From assembly GCA_002683195.1 (NCBI GenBank), contig NYSW01000123.1:1-19843 (forward strand): 19,843 bases of DNA, written 5' to 3'. This document shows positions 7,752-17,000 of the stretch, piece by piece. Within the stretch, counting starts at the first letter, position 1. Each line of letters starts with the position of its first letter. The stretch is from Phycisphaerae bacterium. Lineage in GTDB: Bacteria; Planctomycetota; Phycisphaerae; Phycisphaerales; SM1A02. The translations under genes and the position numbers were made by a program. Under the pieces are notes generated by a model that worked only from the letters and a program-made list of their open reading frames with translations, was not told where the DNA came from and did no database searches.

Positions 7752-8741
7752 ATGACGGATCGCGCCGCGGATCACATCGAGAACGTCGTCATCATCGGCT
7801 CCGGCCCTGCGGGCTGGACCGCCGCGATCTACGCGGCCCGAGCCAATCTCGAACCGCTCTGCATCATCGGAACCCCGCGACAGGATCCGGCTCCGGTCCT
7901 CCCCGGCGGCCAGTTGATGCTCACCACCGAGGTCGAGAACTACCCCGGATTCCCCGAGGGTGTGACCGGCCCCGAGATGATGCAGCTGTTCCAGAAGCAA
8001 GCGGAGCGTTTCGGAACTCGCGTGCTCGGCGCCGACGTCGACCGTTGCGACTTCGGCGAACAGCCCTTCACCCTGCATCTGTCCAACGGTTCCACCGTTC
8101 GTACGAAGACCGTGATCATCGCCACCGGCGCGACCGCGAACTGGATCGGTCTGGAAAACGAACTTCGACTCGCCACCACCGGCGGCGGCGTCTCGGCCTG
8201 TGCGGTCTGTGACGGAGCGCTCCCGGTGTTCCGCGACAAGCCCCTCGCGGTCGTGGGTGGTGGTGACACCGCGATGGAAGAAGCGGCCTACCTGACGAAA
8301 TTCGCGTCCACCGTCCACATCATCCACCGGCGGGATGAATTCCGAGCCTCCAAGACCATGCAGGAACGCGTGCTCGCGGCCCCGAACGTCAAGGTTCACT
8401 GGAACAAGTCGGTGGTCGACGTGCTCGGTGAGAATTTCATCACCGGTGTTCGACTCCGCGACACCCAGACCGGTGCCGAAGAGAATCTCGACGTCAACGG
8501 GCTCTTCATCGCGATCGGCCATGCACCCGCGACGAAGTTCCTTCTGGAAAGCGGCATCAGCTTCGATGACAGCGGCTACGTGGCGTTGCCGGACGGGGGC
8601 TCGAGCCTGACCAACATCGACGGCGTCTTCGCCGCCGGTGACGTCGCGGATCACGTCTACCGCCAGGCCATCACCGCCGCGGGCATGGGCTGCCGAGCCG
8701 CGATCGACGCGGAGCGTTGGCTTGCCGAACACGAGGACTGA
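7752..8741 (+). CDS. trxB: Thioredoxin reductase (NADPH)
   Basis: A flavoprotein that passes electrons from NADPH to thioredoxin in the cytoplasm. At 329 residues it is the usual length for low-molecular-weight bacterial TrxB. The FAD-binding motif IGSGPAGWTAAIYAARANL is at 15-33, the redox pair CAVC at 150-153 within SACAVCDGALPVF, the NADPH-binding GGGDTAMEEA at 169-178 followed by HRRDEFRA (192-199), and the C-terminal FAD motif GVFAAGDVAD at 291-300. All catalytic elements are present. No Shine-Dalgarno is evident before the ATG at 7752 (upstream sequence CGGAATTCCCATCC), but no better start exists. Three bases separate its stop from the symporter start, so these two genes are very likely one transcript. 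Confidence 0.96.
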   Translation: MTDRAADHIENVVIIGSGPAGWTAAIYAARANLEPLCIIGTPRQDPAPVLPGGQLMLTTEVENYPGFPEGVTGPEMMQLFQKQAERFGTRVLGADVDRCDFGEQPFTLHLSNGSTVRTKTVIIATGATANWIGLENELRLATTGGGVSACAVCDGALPVFRDKPLAVVGGGDTAMEEAAYLTKFASTVHIIHRRDEFRASKTMQERVLAAPNVKVHWNKSVVDVLGENFITGVRLRDTQTGAEENLDVNGLFIAIGHAPATKFLLESGISFDDSGYVALPDGGSSLTNIDGVFAAGDVADHVYRQAITAAGMGCRAAIDAERWLAEHED

Positions 8742-8744
8742 TCG

Positions 8745-10073
8745 ATGAACAAAGACCGACTGATCACCATGCTCATCCTCGTCGGGCTCGTTGCCGGCGC
8801 GATCCTCGGCGAGATCCTTCACGGGACCTCGGTTGATCCGGTCGGCACGGGAGAGAGTTGGATGGCGTTGGGCAAGATCGTGCTGGTCCGGCCGCTGATG
8901 CTGCTGGTCCTGCCTTTGGTCTTCCTTTCGGTCATCGTGGGCGTGACCTCCATCGGCGATCCTTCGAGACTGGGAATCGTCGGTGGTGCGACGCTTGTCT
9001 ACTACTTCGGAACGATGCTGGCCGCGGTGATCCTCGGTGCGGTCCTCGTGACGGCGATCGCCCCGGGTGAAGGACTCGATCCGGAGGCCGTTGCCGGACT
9101 GCAGACCCAGGGAGCCGCGGAATACGCGGAGAACACGGGGCTTCGTTCGGCGATGGGAACCGCCAACGACAAGGGGCTCGCCGGGGCCTGGATGAACATC
9201 CTCGAGCAGGTCATTCCCAAGAACTTCTTCGCCGAGCTCGCTGGCGGACGAACCCTCGGGGTCATCGTCTTCGCCCTGCTGCTGGGACTGGCCCTCGCCG
9301 CGATCGGCGAACCGGGCCGGCCGGCGGTCGAAACCCTGCGTTCGTTGTTCGACGGCGTCATGAAACTGGTTCTCTGGGTCCTCTGGCTCACGCCGATCGG
9401 CGTCTTCCTGCTGGTCACCGGCACGGTCGCCAAGATCGGAGTGGGGGCGCTCTCGGGGCCGCTCGGGGCGTACATGATCACCGTGCTTCTGGGCCTGGCG
9501 ATCCATGCGTTCGTGACCCTGCCCGCGGTGCTCGTCTTCTTCGGACGGGTCAATCCCTACCGTTTCATGCTTCGAATGCGAAAAGCCCTGCTCACCGCCT
9601 TCGGTACCGACTCCAGCTCCGCGACCCTCCCGGTCACGATCGAGACCGCGGTCGACGAAGGCGAATGCAGCAAGCGAAGTGCGAACTTCGTGCTGCCGCT
9701 CGGGGCGACGGTCAACATGGACGGCACCGCCCTCTACGAGGCGGTCGCGGTGGTCTTCATGTTCCAGCTCTGGGGCATCGACCTCGCGATGGGCGAACTG
9801 GTGATCGTGGTCGTGACCGCGACCCTCGCCGCGGTGGGCGCCGCGGGTATTCCGAGTGCGGGCCTGGTCACCATGGTGATCGTGGTCGCAGCGGTGAACA
9901 CCAGTCTCGCGGGACGTGGAATCCAGCCGCTGCCTCTGGAGGCGATCGGCGTGATCATCGGCGTCGACCGCATCCTCGACATGTGCCGCACCACGGTGAA
10001 TGTCTGGGGTGACGCGGTCGGAGCCCGACTCATCACCCGCCTCGCCCCCGACGAGGAAGAGGCGTCGGCCTGA
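8745..10073 (+). CDS. Dicarboxylate/amino acid:cation symporter (SLC1/DAACS family)
   Basis: An inner-membrane transporter of 442 residues with the GltPh-like fold: several hydrophobic helices, re-entrant hairpins and a binding core. Visible signatures are TDSSSATLP (hairpin 1, 288-296), NMDGTA (324-329), GIPSAG (hairpin 2, 368-373) and the last helix DRILDMCRTTVNVWGD (408-423). Aligned with GltPh, D412, R415, T416, N419 and the sodium-site D408 and D423 are kept. The substrate Arg (R415) favours aspartate or glutamate over neutral amino acids, and the helix does not look like DctA. The usual second Arg, found in hairpin 1 or next to the substrate Asp in the last helix, is absent: those positions are D289 and M413. 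It starts 3 bases after trxB and ends before a strong bidirectional terminator. Substrate is inferred. Confidence 0.93.
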   Translation: MNKDRLITMLILVGLVAGAILGEILHGTSVDPVGTGESWMALGKIVLVRPLMLLVLPLVFLSVIVGVTSIGDPSRLGIVGGATLVYYFGTMLAAVILGAVLVTAIAPGEGLDPEAVAGLQTQGAAEYAENTGLRSAMGTANDKGLAGAWMNILEQVIPKNFFAELAGGRTLGVIVFALLLGLALAAIGEPGRPAVETLRSLFDGVMKLVLWVLWLTPIGVFLLVTGTVAKIGVGALSGPLGAYMITVLLGLAIHAFVTLPAVLVFFGRVNPYRFMLRMRKALLTAFGTDSSSATLPVTIETAVDEGECSKRSANFVLPLGATVNMDGTALYEAVAVVFMFQLWGIDLAMGELVIVVVTATLAAVGAAGIPSAGLVTMVIVVAAVNTSLAGRGIQPLPLEAIGVIIGVDRILDMCRTTVNVWGDAVGARLITRLAPDEEEASA

Positions 10074-10096
10074 TCTGAATCCGGCATCCGCAGGAT

Positions 10097-10131
10097 GAAG
10101 ACGGGCCCGCGTTGAACGCGGGCCCGTCTTC
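10097..10131. terminator. Perfect 15-bp bidirectional hairpin between symporter and aspS
   Basis: GAAGACGGGCCCGCG (10097-10111) pairs perfectly with CGCGGGCCCGTCTTC (10117-10131) around the loop TTGAA. It lies between the ends of two convergent genes, 23 bases after the symporter stop and 28 bases beyond the aspS stop, and works symmetrically on both strands. The T-rich tail is short on either side (TCTTCGTCT on plus; GTCTTCATC on minus). Confidence 0.85.
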
Positions 10132-10159
10132 GTCTGGTGATTCGGATCTCGAGCCGGTG

Positions 10160-11947
10160 TCAGGAAGGCATCACGCTCTTGACGTGCAGCTCGACCATCT
10201 GGGAGGCATCGATCGGGCCGGGTGCCTCGATCATGAGATCGCCGCCGGACTGGGTCTTCGGGAACGCGATCACGTCCCGAATGTTGTCGGTACCGACCAG
10301 GTGCATGATCAGACGATCGAGTCCGAAAGCGATGCCGCCGTGCGGCGGCGCGCCGTGCTTCAGGGCTCGCAGCAGGAACCCGAACTTCATCTGGGCCTCC
10401 TCCGGGGAGAGTCCGATGAGGTCGAAGACCTTCTGTTGCACGGCGGGATCGTGGATACGAATCGAGCCGCCACCGATCTCGCTGCCATTGCACACCAGGT
10501 CGTAACCGGCGCTGATGCAGTTGCCGGGGTCGGTCTCCAGCAGTCCCTCCTGGCCCGGGTTGGGAGCGGTGAAGGGGTGGTGAAGGGCGACCCAGCGGTT
10601 TGATTCCTCGTCGAGTTCGAACATCGGAAAGTCGATGACCCAGACGAATTTCCAGGCGTCTTGGTCGATGAGTTCCAGATCGCGGGCGACCTTGATTCGA
10701 AGTTCGCCGATCGACTTGGTCGCCACTTCCCAGGTGTCGGCGGTGAAGAAGACGGTGTCGCCCTTCTCGCAGCCGAGTCGTTCGATGAGTTCGGCCGCGA
10801 TCGGCTCGACGAATCGGCCGACCCCCGACTCGAAGCCCTCGCCGTTGCACTTGGTGGTCGGCACGCCACCGGCACCGAAGAGCTTGATCCACTCGGAATA
10901 GCCGTCGGTCATCTTGCGGGTGAGCTTCTCCACCCCGCCCGGCACGCGGAACGCCTTGACCACGCCCGAACCCATGGGGCTGGACTTCTCGAGGGCGGAG
11001 GTGAAGACGCCGAAGTCGGTCTTCGCCGCGAGATCGCTGATGTCCGAGATCTCGAGGCCGAATCGGAGGTCGGGACGGTCGATGCCGTATCGCTCCATCG
11101 ATTCGTGCCAGGTCATCCGAGGAATTTCGCCCACGTCGACGCCGAGCATCTCCTTCCAGAGCGCGGTGGCGAATCCGCCCATCGTCTCGAGGACGTCATC
11201 ACGATCGATGAAGCTCATTTCGAGGTCGATCTGGGTGAACTCGGCCTGGCGGTCGGCCCGGGGATCCTCGTCTCGCAGACACTTGGGCAGCTGGATGTAG
11301 CGTTCGCATCCGGCGATCATCAGGATCTGCTTGAAAAGCTGGGGACTCTGTGGCAGGGCGTACCACGCGCCGGCTTCGAGACGGCTCGGCACCACGAAGT
11401 CGCGTGCGCCTTCGGGGGTGGACTTGATGAGCAGCGGGGTTTCGACTTCGAGGAATTCACGTTCGTGGAAGAACGCCCGCGTGTACTGGGCGACGCGCGA
11501 ACGGGTCTCCAGAATTCGTTGCATCGAGGGACGTCGAAGATCGAGGTACCGATTCTTGAGTCGAATCTCCTCGCCGATCTTCGAGGCTTCGTGATCGTCG
11601 GGCAGGATGGGCGGCGTTTCCGCCTTGTTGAGGATCTCCAGTTCCGAGGCGAGCACTTCGATCTCACCCGTCTCGAGCTTGGGGTTCGCACCGCCACCGC
11701 GGGCACGGACCGTGCCTCGAACCGCGATCACGTATTCGCGTCGGAGCCCCTGAGCCGCATCCACGACCTCGGCCGGGACCTCTGCGGTGTCGAAGACGAT
11801 CTGGGTGAGTCCCTGGCGGTCTCGGAGATCGATGAAGACGAGGGCCTTGGAGTGATCACGGTATGTGTTCACCCAACCCGCGAGAACGACGGTCTCGCCG
11901 ATGTGTTCGGGCCGAAGAGCGTTGCAGTGGTGCGTCCGCTTGAGCAT
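10160..11947 (-). CDS. aspS: Aspartyl-tRNA synthetase, probably non-discriminating (Asp/Asn)
   Basis: A class IIb aminoacyl-tRNA synthetase, 595 residues, the normal bacterial length. An N-terminal OB-fold anticodon domain covers about 1-105. Motif 2 contains RDEDPRADRQAEFTQIDLEM (225-244) and motif 3 contains GGIAFGLDRLIMHLVG (537-552). The bacterial-type GAD insert lies between them (about 285-410). H32 (context NTYRDHSKALVFID) and G86 (RARGGGANP) occupy the positions where E. coli has Leu and Lys. His and Gly there are those of the Pseudomonas aeruginosa enzyme, which charges both tRNA-Asp and tRNA-Asn. If so, Asn-tRNA would be finished by GatCAB. The start ATG has no close Shine-Dalgarno (GGAAGG 12 bases upstream). 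It converges on the symporter gene and is divergent from lpxB across a 111-base spacer. Confidence 0.96.
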   Translation of the reverse strand: MLKRTHHCNALRPEHIGETVVLAGWVNTYRDHSKALVFIDLRDRQGLTQIVFDTAEVPAEVVDAAQGLRREYVIAVRGTVRARGGGANPKLETGEIEVLASELEILNKAETPPILPDDHEASKIGEEIRLKNRYLDLRRPSMQRILETRSRVAQYTRAFFHEREFLEVETPLLIKSTPEGARDFVVPSRLEAGAWYALPQSPQLFKQILMIAGCERYIQLPKCLRDEDPRADRQAEFTQIDLEMSFIDRDDVLETMGGFATALWKEMLGVDVGEIPRMTWHESMERYGIDRPDLRFGLEISDISDLAAKTDFGVFTSALEKSSPMGSGVVKAFRVPGGVEKLTRKMTDGYSEWIKLFGAGGVPTTKCNGEGFESGVGRFVEPIAAELIERLGCEKGDTVFFTADTWEVATKSIGELRIKVARDLELIDQDAWKFVWVIDFPMFELDEESNRWVALHHPFTAPNPGQEGLLETDPGNCISAGYDLVCNGSEIGGGSIRIHDPAVQQKVFDLIGLSPEEAQMKFGFLLRALKHGAPPHGGIAFGLDRLIMHLVGTDNIRDVIAFPKTQSGGDLMIEAPGPIDASQMVELHVKSVMPS

Positions 11948-12058
11948 GATGGAGGGCAGCCTTCCGGTGCAGGGCAGGAAATCGATTCAGGCGAGAATCC
12001 TACCGGAGCCGGTCTCCCCGCGGAGCATCCAGGTCCGGACCAGCGGTATCCTTCGAGA
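11948..12058. promoter_or_regulatory. Divergent promoter spacer between aspS and lpxB
   Basis: This 111-base spacer must carry promoters for both genes. No recognisable -10/-35 pair, T-box or operator could be picked out by eye. Confidence 0.3.
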
Positions 12059-13243
12059 ATGTCCGTTCCGGAAATCACGCTTCCCGTTCCCGGCGCCGGC
12101 TCCGAGCCGGGAGTGGTGCTGATCACCACCTTCGAACCCAGCGGCGATGCCCACGTGGCCCCCGTGGTCCGGGAGATCCGCCGTCGGCGGCCCGATCTTC
12201 GAATCGTGGCCTGGGGTGGCCCGCGATTGGAAGAGGCCGGAGCCGAGATCATCGAGCGAACGGCCGATGACGGAGTGATGGGGCTGGCAGGGTTCCTGAA
12301 GGCCTTTGAAATCAAGAAGGTGATCGATCGAATCGATGCCTGGGCCGCGGAGAACCCGGTTCGTCTGCACGTGGCGGTCGACAGTCCTTCGGCGAACTTC
12401 CCGATCTGCGAGCGGCTTCGAGCCCGCGGGGCCAGGACCGTCCACTTCATCGCGCCGAAGATCTGGGCCTGGGGTTCCTGGCGGGTCCGACGACTCCGCC
12501 GCAACACCGATCTGGTCCTTTGTCTCCTGCCGTTCGAGGAATCCTGGTTCGGTGATCGAGGGGTGGAGGCCAGGTTCGTCGGTCACCCGGTGATGAGAAA
12601 GGTTCTTGATCCCCGCGTCCTTGAGGTGGAGGCGGAGTCCCTTCCGGGAGGCGAGCCACGGATTCTCATCCTGCCGGGAAGTCGAAGCGGGGAGATCCAC
12701 GCCAACCTCGGCCACCAGCTCGCGGCCTTCACTCGAATCCGCGATCGTCATCCCGGTGCGGTCGCGTTGATCCGGGCCACCAACGACGGCATCGCGGCCC
12801 TGATCCGAGCGCGATTCCCGACACTGCCCGACGGGGTCCATCTCCGACAGGACCGACTGGAAACCACCATCGGCTGGGCCGACCTCGCCCTCGCGACCAG
12901 CGGCACGGTGAGCCTCGATCTTGCTCGCCAGTCCTGCCCGATGGTGGGGAGCTACGCGATTCCGGCCTGGCAGATGCCGATCGCGAACACCCTCGTTCGT
13001 GCGGCGTTCAAATTGCTGCCGAACATCGTCCTCGACCGGGAAGTGGTTCCCGAGTTCGTTCCCTATCGAAACGGTCTTGCGGCGCGACCGATCATCGAGG
13101 CCGCGCTGCCGATCCTCGAAGACGACGGAGTTCGAGATCGCCTGGTCGCCGGACTCGACGAGGTCCGGGCCGCATTCGAGGGCTTCGAACCTGACACGCG
13201 GTCCGCGGACGCGATTCTCGAAGTCTTCGATCGGGAAGATTGA
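12059..13243 (+). CDS. lpxB: Lipid-A-disaccharide synthase
   Basis: Joins UDP-diacylglucosamine and lipid X to form the lipid A disaccharide at the inner membrane. The product of 394 residues is near the family norm (about 380). Family features in order: TTFEPSGDAHVAPVVREI with the hallmark SGD (28-30), VDSPSANFPICERLR (107-121), APKIWAWGSWRVRRL (132-146, family form SPSVWAW…RV), DLVLCLLPFEESWF (151-164), VGHPVMRK (174-181), ILPGSRSGEI (204-213), ATSGTVSLDLA (289-299) and the REVVPEF segment (337-343). The start is the ATG at 12059, where homology begins. The frame is open far upstream to 10661, but that part is antisense to aspS and not coding. The Shine-Dalgarno is poor. Its presence supports a diderm cell with lipid A. 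No other lpx gene is in the window. Confidence 0.95.
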   Translation: MSVPEITLPVPGAGSEPGVVLITTFEPSGDAHVAPVVREIRRRRPDLRIVAWGGPRLEEAGAEIIERTADDGVMGLAGFLKAFEIKKVIDRIDAWAAENPVRLHVAVDSPSANFPICERLRARGARTVHFIAPKIWAWGSWRVRRLRRNTDLVLCLLPFEESWFGDRGVEARFVGHPVMRKVLDPRVLEVEAESLPGGEPRILILPGSRSGEIHANLGHQLAAFTRIRDRHPGAVALIRATNDGIAALIRARFPTLPDGVHLRQDRLETTIGWADLALATSGTVSLDLARQSCPMVGSYAIPAWQMPIANTLVRAAFKLLPNIVLDREVVPEFVPYRNGLAARPIIEAALPILEDDGVRDRLVAGLDEVRAAFEGFEPDTRSADAILEVFDRED

Positions 13244-13386
13244 TCACGGCCGGAGTTCGATCCGGGCGATCGGGTTCTCCCGAAGATCTTCCGCGAAACC
13301 CTGTCCCAGATCCCGTCTGAATTCGACTCGCAGATCCCTTCGGACGGGGTGAAGGGGGTTTTTCATCGGCGGTCCATGAGCCATGC

Positions 13387-13415
13387 TTGGTATTTTCGAC
13401 CAACCGCCCTTAAAT
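13387..13415 (+). promoter_or_regulatory. Candidate promoter of the sigma factor-kinase operon
   Basis: TTGGTA (13387-13392) and TTAAAT (13410-13415) each match the housekeeping consensus at four of six bases and are 17 bases apart. An AT-rich element is unusual in this GC-rich gap. TTGGT also forms a 5-bp inverted repeat with ACCAA (13399-13403), which could be an operator. A start site near 13422 would give a leader of about 30 bases. The rest of 13244-13451 holds a weak hairpin after lpxB (TCGGG/CCCGA, 13270-13283) and no convincing gene. Confidence 0.4.
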
Positions 13416-13436
13416 TCTGGGACGATCGATCGCAGC

Positions 13437-13442
13437 GGAGGA
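13437..13442 (+). promoter_or_regulatory. Ribosome binding site fixing the sigma factor start
   Basis: GGAGGA lies 9-10 bases before the ATG at 13452 and is among the strongest Shine-Dalgarno sequences in the window. It favours 13452 over the in-frame ATG at 13383, which has none and lies within the candidate -35 region. Confidence 0.7.
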
Positions 13443-13451
13443 CGAGTCGAC

Positions 13452-14090
13452 ATGCACGATGATGATTTCAAAGACGCCCCGATGACGCAGTGGCTGCAGG
13501 ACGCCCAGGCGGGGGATGACGACGCCCTGGCCCGGGTGTGGGCCGCAGGAATCGAAGAACTGCGGTCGCTGGCGAGCGCTCGGCTCTCGCGGGAACTTCA
13601 GGCCCAGGATCTCCAGGCCACCGACATCGTCAACGAAGCGTGGATGCGAATGCATGGCCAGGGCGTGGTCGGAGAGTTCGACGACCGCGGGATGTTCTTC
13701 GGGGCCGCGTGGCGGGTGATGGGTCAGTTGCTCATCGATCACGCCCGGACTCGCGATCGGAAGAAGCGGGGCGGCGACCGGGCCCGGGTCGACTTCGAGT
13801 TCGCCGAGGGCGCCCTCGCCAACACCGCCACGGTGGGCGATTCGGGCCTTGAGATCGAGGCCGCGATGCAGGCGTTGGCCGAGCACGACCCGGCGAGCCA
13901 TTCGGTCGCGGTCATGAAGCTCTGTTTCGGTACCGACCGTCGGCACAACGCGCTTCTGCACGAGGTCGATCCCACCGAGATCGACCGCCTGTGGCGCTAC
14001 GCCCGCACCTGGCTCCAGGTCCGATTGGAAGAGGCTGGTGACGATGATCAGGATGACCGGGGTGATCGAGATCAGGGGGCGAATCGATGA
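13452..14090 (+). CDS. ECF-type RNA polymerase sigma factor (TIGR02999-like)
   Basis: A 212-residue member of the planctomycete ECF sigma group usually named TIGR02999. Region 2 covers about 10-105: MTQWLQDAQAGDDDALARVW, then LQATDIVNEAWMRM (54-67, family form LQPTALVHEAYLRL) and MFFGAAWRVMGQLLIDHART (81-100) followed by DRKKRGGDRARV. Region 4 (about 142-192) keeps the final helix EIDRLWRYARTWLQVRL, but the first half of its helix-turn-helix (FGTDRRHNALLHEVDPT) lacks the usual acidic helix and the G-V-S turn. The tail (194-212) is strongly acidic. The start is fixed by GGAGGA at 13437. The stop overlaps the kinase start (ATGA), implying translational coupling. By analogy with similar pairs, the kinase may control this sigma factor; no anti-sigma gene is seen. 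Confidence 0.85.
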   Translation: MHDDDFKDAPMTQWLQDAQAGDDDALARVWAAGIEELRSLASARLSRELQAQDLQATDIVNEAWMRMHGQGVVGEFDDRGMFFGAAWRVMGQLLIDHARTRDRKKRGGDRARVDFEFAEGALANTATVGDSGLEIEAAMQALAEHDPASHSVAVMKLCFGTDRRHNALLHEVDPTEIDRLWRYARTWLQVRLEEAGDDDQDDRGDRDQGANR

Positions 14091-17000
14091 AGCCACCTCG
14101 GGCTCGTGACATCTTCATGAATGCGATCGACCTCGGAGGACCGGCCCGCGTGGCGTACCTCGATCAGGCGTGCGGCGACGATCTGGATCTTCGGGCCGAG
14201 GTCGAGAAGCTGCTTGCGGAGGATGACCGCCAGCAGAAACGCCAGCAGGATGGCCGTTACGACCACGCCACGACCCCGGTGCAGCCCGGCTCCGCCGGGC
14301 ATCCCGAATCCAGCGAAGCCCCCAGGATGATCGGCCTGGACGTCGGCGATTCGATCGACGGGTTCAAGATCCTCGAAGTGATCGGCGAAGGCGGGATGGG
14401 CGTCGTCTACCTCGCCGAGCAGGTGACCCCGGTCAAGCGACGCATCGCGCTCAAGGTCATCAAGCCGGGCATGGACACGAAAGCGGTCCTCGCGCGGTTC
14501 GAAGCCGAACGCCAGGCCCTCGCCTTGATGGACCATCCCGGGATCGCCCGAGTGCTCCAGGCGGGCACCACCGACCGCGGTTTGCCGTACTTCGCGATGG
14601 AGTACGTCAAGGGGGTCGCGATCACCGACGCCGCGGACCATCACCAGCTCGACACCGCCCAGCGGATCCAGTTGATGCAGAAGGTGTGCGACGCGGTGCA
14701 GCACGCGCACATGAAGGGCATCATCCACCGTGACCTCAAGCCCTCGAACATTCTGGTCACGAGCGGTGAGAACGACGAGATCGTCGCCAAGATCATCGAC
14801 TTCGGGGTCGCCAAGGCGACCACGCAGCCGTTGACCGACCTGACGGTGCACACCCAGGTGGGCCACTTCATCGGGACGCCGGCGTACATGTCACCCGAAC
14901 AGGCGGACCTGACCGCGGCGGACATCGACACCCGGACCGACGTGTACTCACTCGGCGTCATCCTCTACGAACTGCTCACCGGCCAGCTGCCGTTCGATCC
15001 GGGTGAACTTCGCGAGGCGGGGCTCGAGGAGATGCGACGGAAGATCCGCGAGGACGATCCCCCGAAGCCGAGCACGCGGCTCACCAGTCTCGATGAGAAG
15101 ACGGCCACGCGAATCTCGAAAGCGAGGCGCACCCGACTCGACCAGCTGCAGAAGAGCCTGGCGAGCGAGCTCGACTGGATCCCGCTCAAGGCGCTGCGCA
15201 AGCTTCGCAGCGAGCGGTACGCGACGCCCCACGACCTCGGCCGCGACCTGCAGCGGTACCTCGACGGCGAACCGCTCGAGGCGGGCCCGGAATCGACGGG
15301 ATACCGGCTGCGGAAGTTCGTGAAGCGACGCCGCGTCCCCATCGCGGTGGGCGGCATGCTCGCCGCCACGCTGGTGGTGGCGACCGCGGTGAGCGTGTGG
15401 TTCGCGGTGGAGGCGTCCAAGGCACGGACCGATGCGGAACGACGAGCGAAGGAACTGAAAATCCTTTCGAGCTTCCAGTCCGAGCAGCTCGAACGCATTC
15501 AGCCCGAGACCATGGGAACCGGGTTGAGGTCGGATCTCCAGGAACAGGTTCGCCTGGCCACCGAAGGCATGAATCTTCCCGAGGAAGACCTCGCCTTGAT
15601 GGTCGCCACGCATGACGACCTTCTGGCCGGCATGGACTTCACCGGCCTTGCTTCCAGGTCGATCGATTCCAATCTCCTTCAGCCCGCGGTCGAGGCGATC
15701 GACGACCGCTTCAGTGAACAGCCGGTTCTTCAGGCCCGGTTGCTCCAGGCGGTGGCGGAATCGGCGATGAATCTCGGACGATTCGAGCGTGGGATCGAGA
15801 ATCGCCAACGATCCGCCGATCTTCTGGCCGGCGCCCTGGGCGAGGATCATCCCGATTCGATCCAGGCCCGACACCTCCTCGGCCGTGCCCACCTCAAGGC
15901 AAGCGGCTATCCCGAGGCGCGGGTCGAACTCGAAGCCGCCCTGGAGTCGGCGAGGCGGTCGCTGCCCCCGGGAGATCCGATCGTCCTAGTGACCAGGGTC
16001 GACCTGGGCCAGATCGACCGGATCGAGGGGCGTACCGAGGAGGCACGCATGCATCTGGAGGAGGCGCTGGCTGGTCTCAGGCGCACCCGAGGCGACGTGC
16101 ATCCCGAGACTCTTGCTGCGGTGGCCGGGCTGGCCCGGGTCCGCCGGGCCGAGGATCGTTACGACGATTCGAGAACCCTGTACCTCGAGCGCCAGGAGAT
16201 CGCCCGCAAGCTCCATGGCGAGGATCATCCCGAGTCGATGCGGGCCGTCTCCGATCTCGCCGATCTCCTGTTGATCAAGGGGGACTTCGCCGATGCGACC
16301 ATCATCTACGAGGAACTCGTGCCCCGGGCTCGACGCGTCCTGGGCAACGATCATCCCCGCACGCTTCGCTGGATCTCGAACCTCGGCATGTGCTATCGCC
16401 TGACCGGTCGGTTCGAGGAGACCCGTCCTCGATACGAGGAGGCGCTGGCGGGTTGGAAGCGGACCCGTGGGGGAAACCATCACTCCACCCTTCGAACGAT
16501 GAGCGGTCTGGCCAATCTCTTTCTGATGCAGCAGGACTACGAATCCGCCCGGCCCGCGTACGAGGAGGCGTACGACTGGTATTCGAGGTCGCTGGGACCG
16601 AATCATGCCGACACCCTGCAGGTCATGAACAACCTCGGGCAGGTCCATGCTCGCGACGGTCGTCCCGCTGAAGGGGCGGAGCTGCTGGAGACGGCGCTGG
16701 CCCGGTGTCTTTCCTCCGGATTGATCGGGGCGGATCACCAGGTGACCCTGTGGGTCCGGAGCAATCTCGGTGATTCCTACCGAAGACTCGAACGGTACGA
16801 CGAAGCGATGGCCAATCTGAACCAAGCCCTCGACGGCGCTCGCCGGCTCCATGGCGACGTTCATCCCGACATCGCCAGCGCCCACGATGGCCTGGGAAGG
16901 GTGCTGTACGACCAGGGCCGGCTGGAGCCGGCCTGCGGTCATTTTCGCGATGCCTACGAATGCTCCCGCCAGGGACAGGGAGAAGCGCATCCGACGACCG

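Noticed and set aside
6480..10892. A 1470-codon open frame on the minus strand across four genes
   Set aside because: It is antisense to the exported protein, trxB and the symporter and out of frame within aspS. It crosses the intergenic hairpin, is rich in Arg, Gly, Asp and His, and has no domain. Long antisense frames are expected where the third codon position is strongly GC.
10661..12058. Upstream extension of the lpxB frame by 466 codons
   Set aside because: This part is antisense to aspS and shows no LpxB or other similarity. LpxB homology begins at the ATG at 12059.
13247..13270. A tRNA T-arm-like sequence (GGAGTTCGATCCGG)
   Set aside because: No matching acceptor stem, anticodon arm or CCA context is found around it; the 5-bp stem is chance.
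13244..13461. The lpxB frame stays open after its TGA for about 70 codons
   Set aside because: LpxB is already full length at its stop, and the extension has no recognisable domain and runs into the sigma factor start. Readthrough is not supported.
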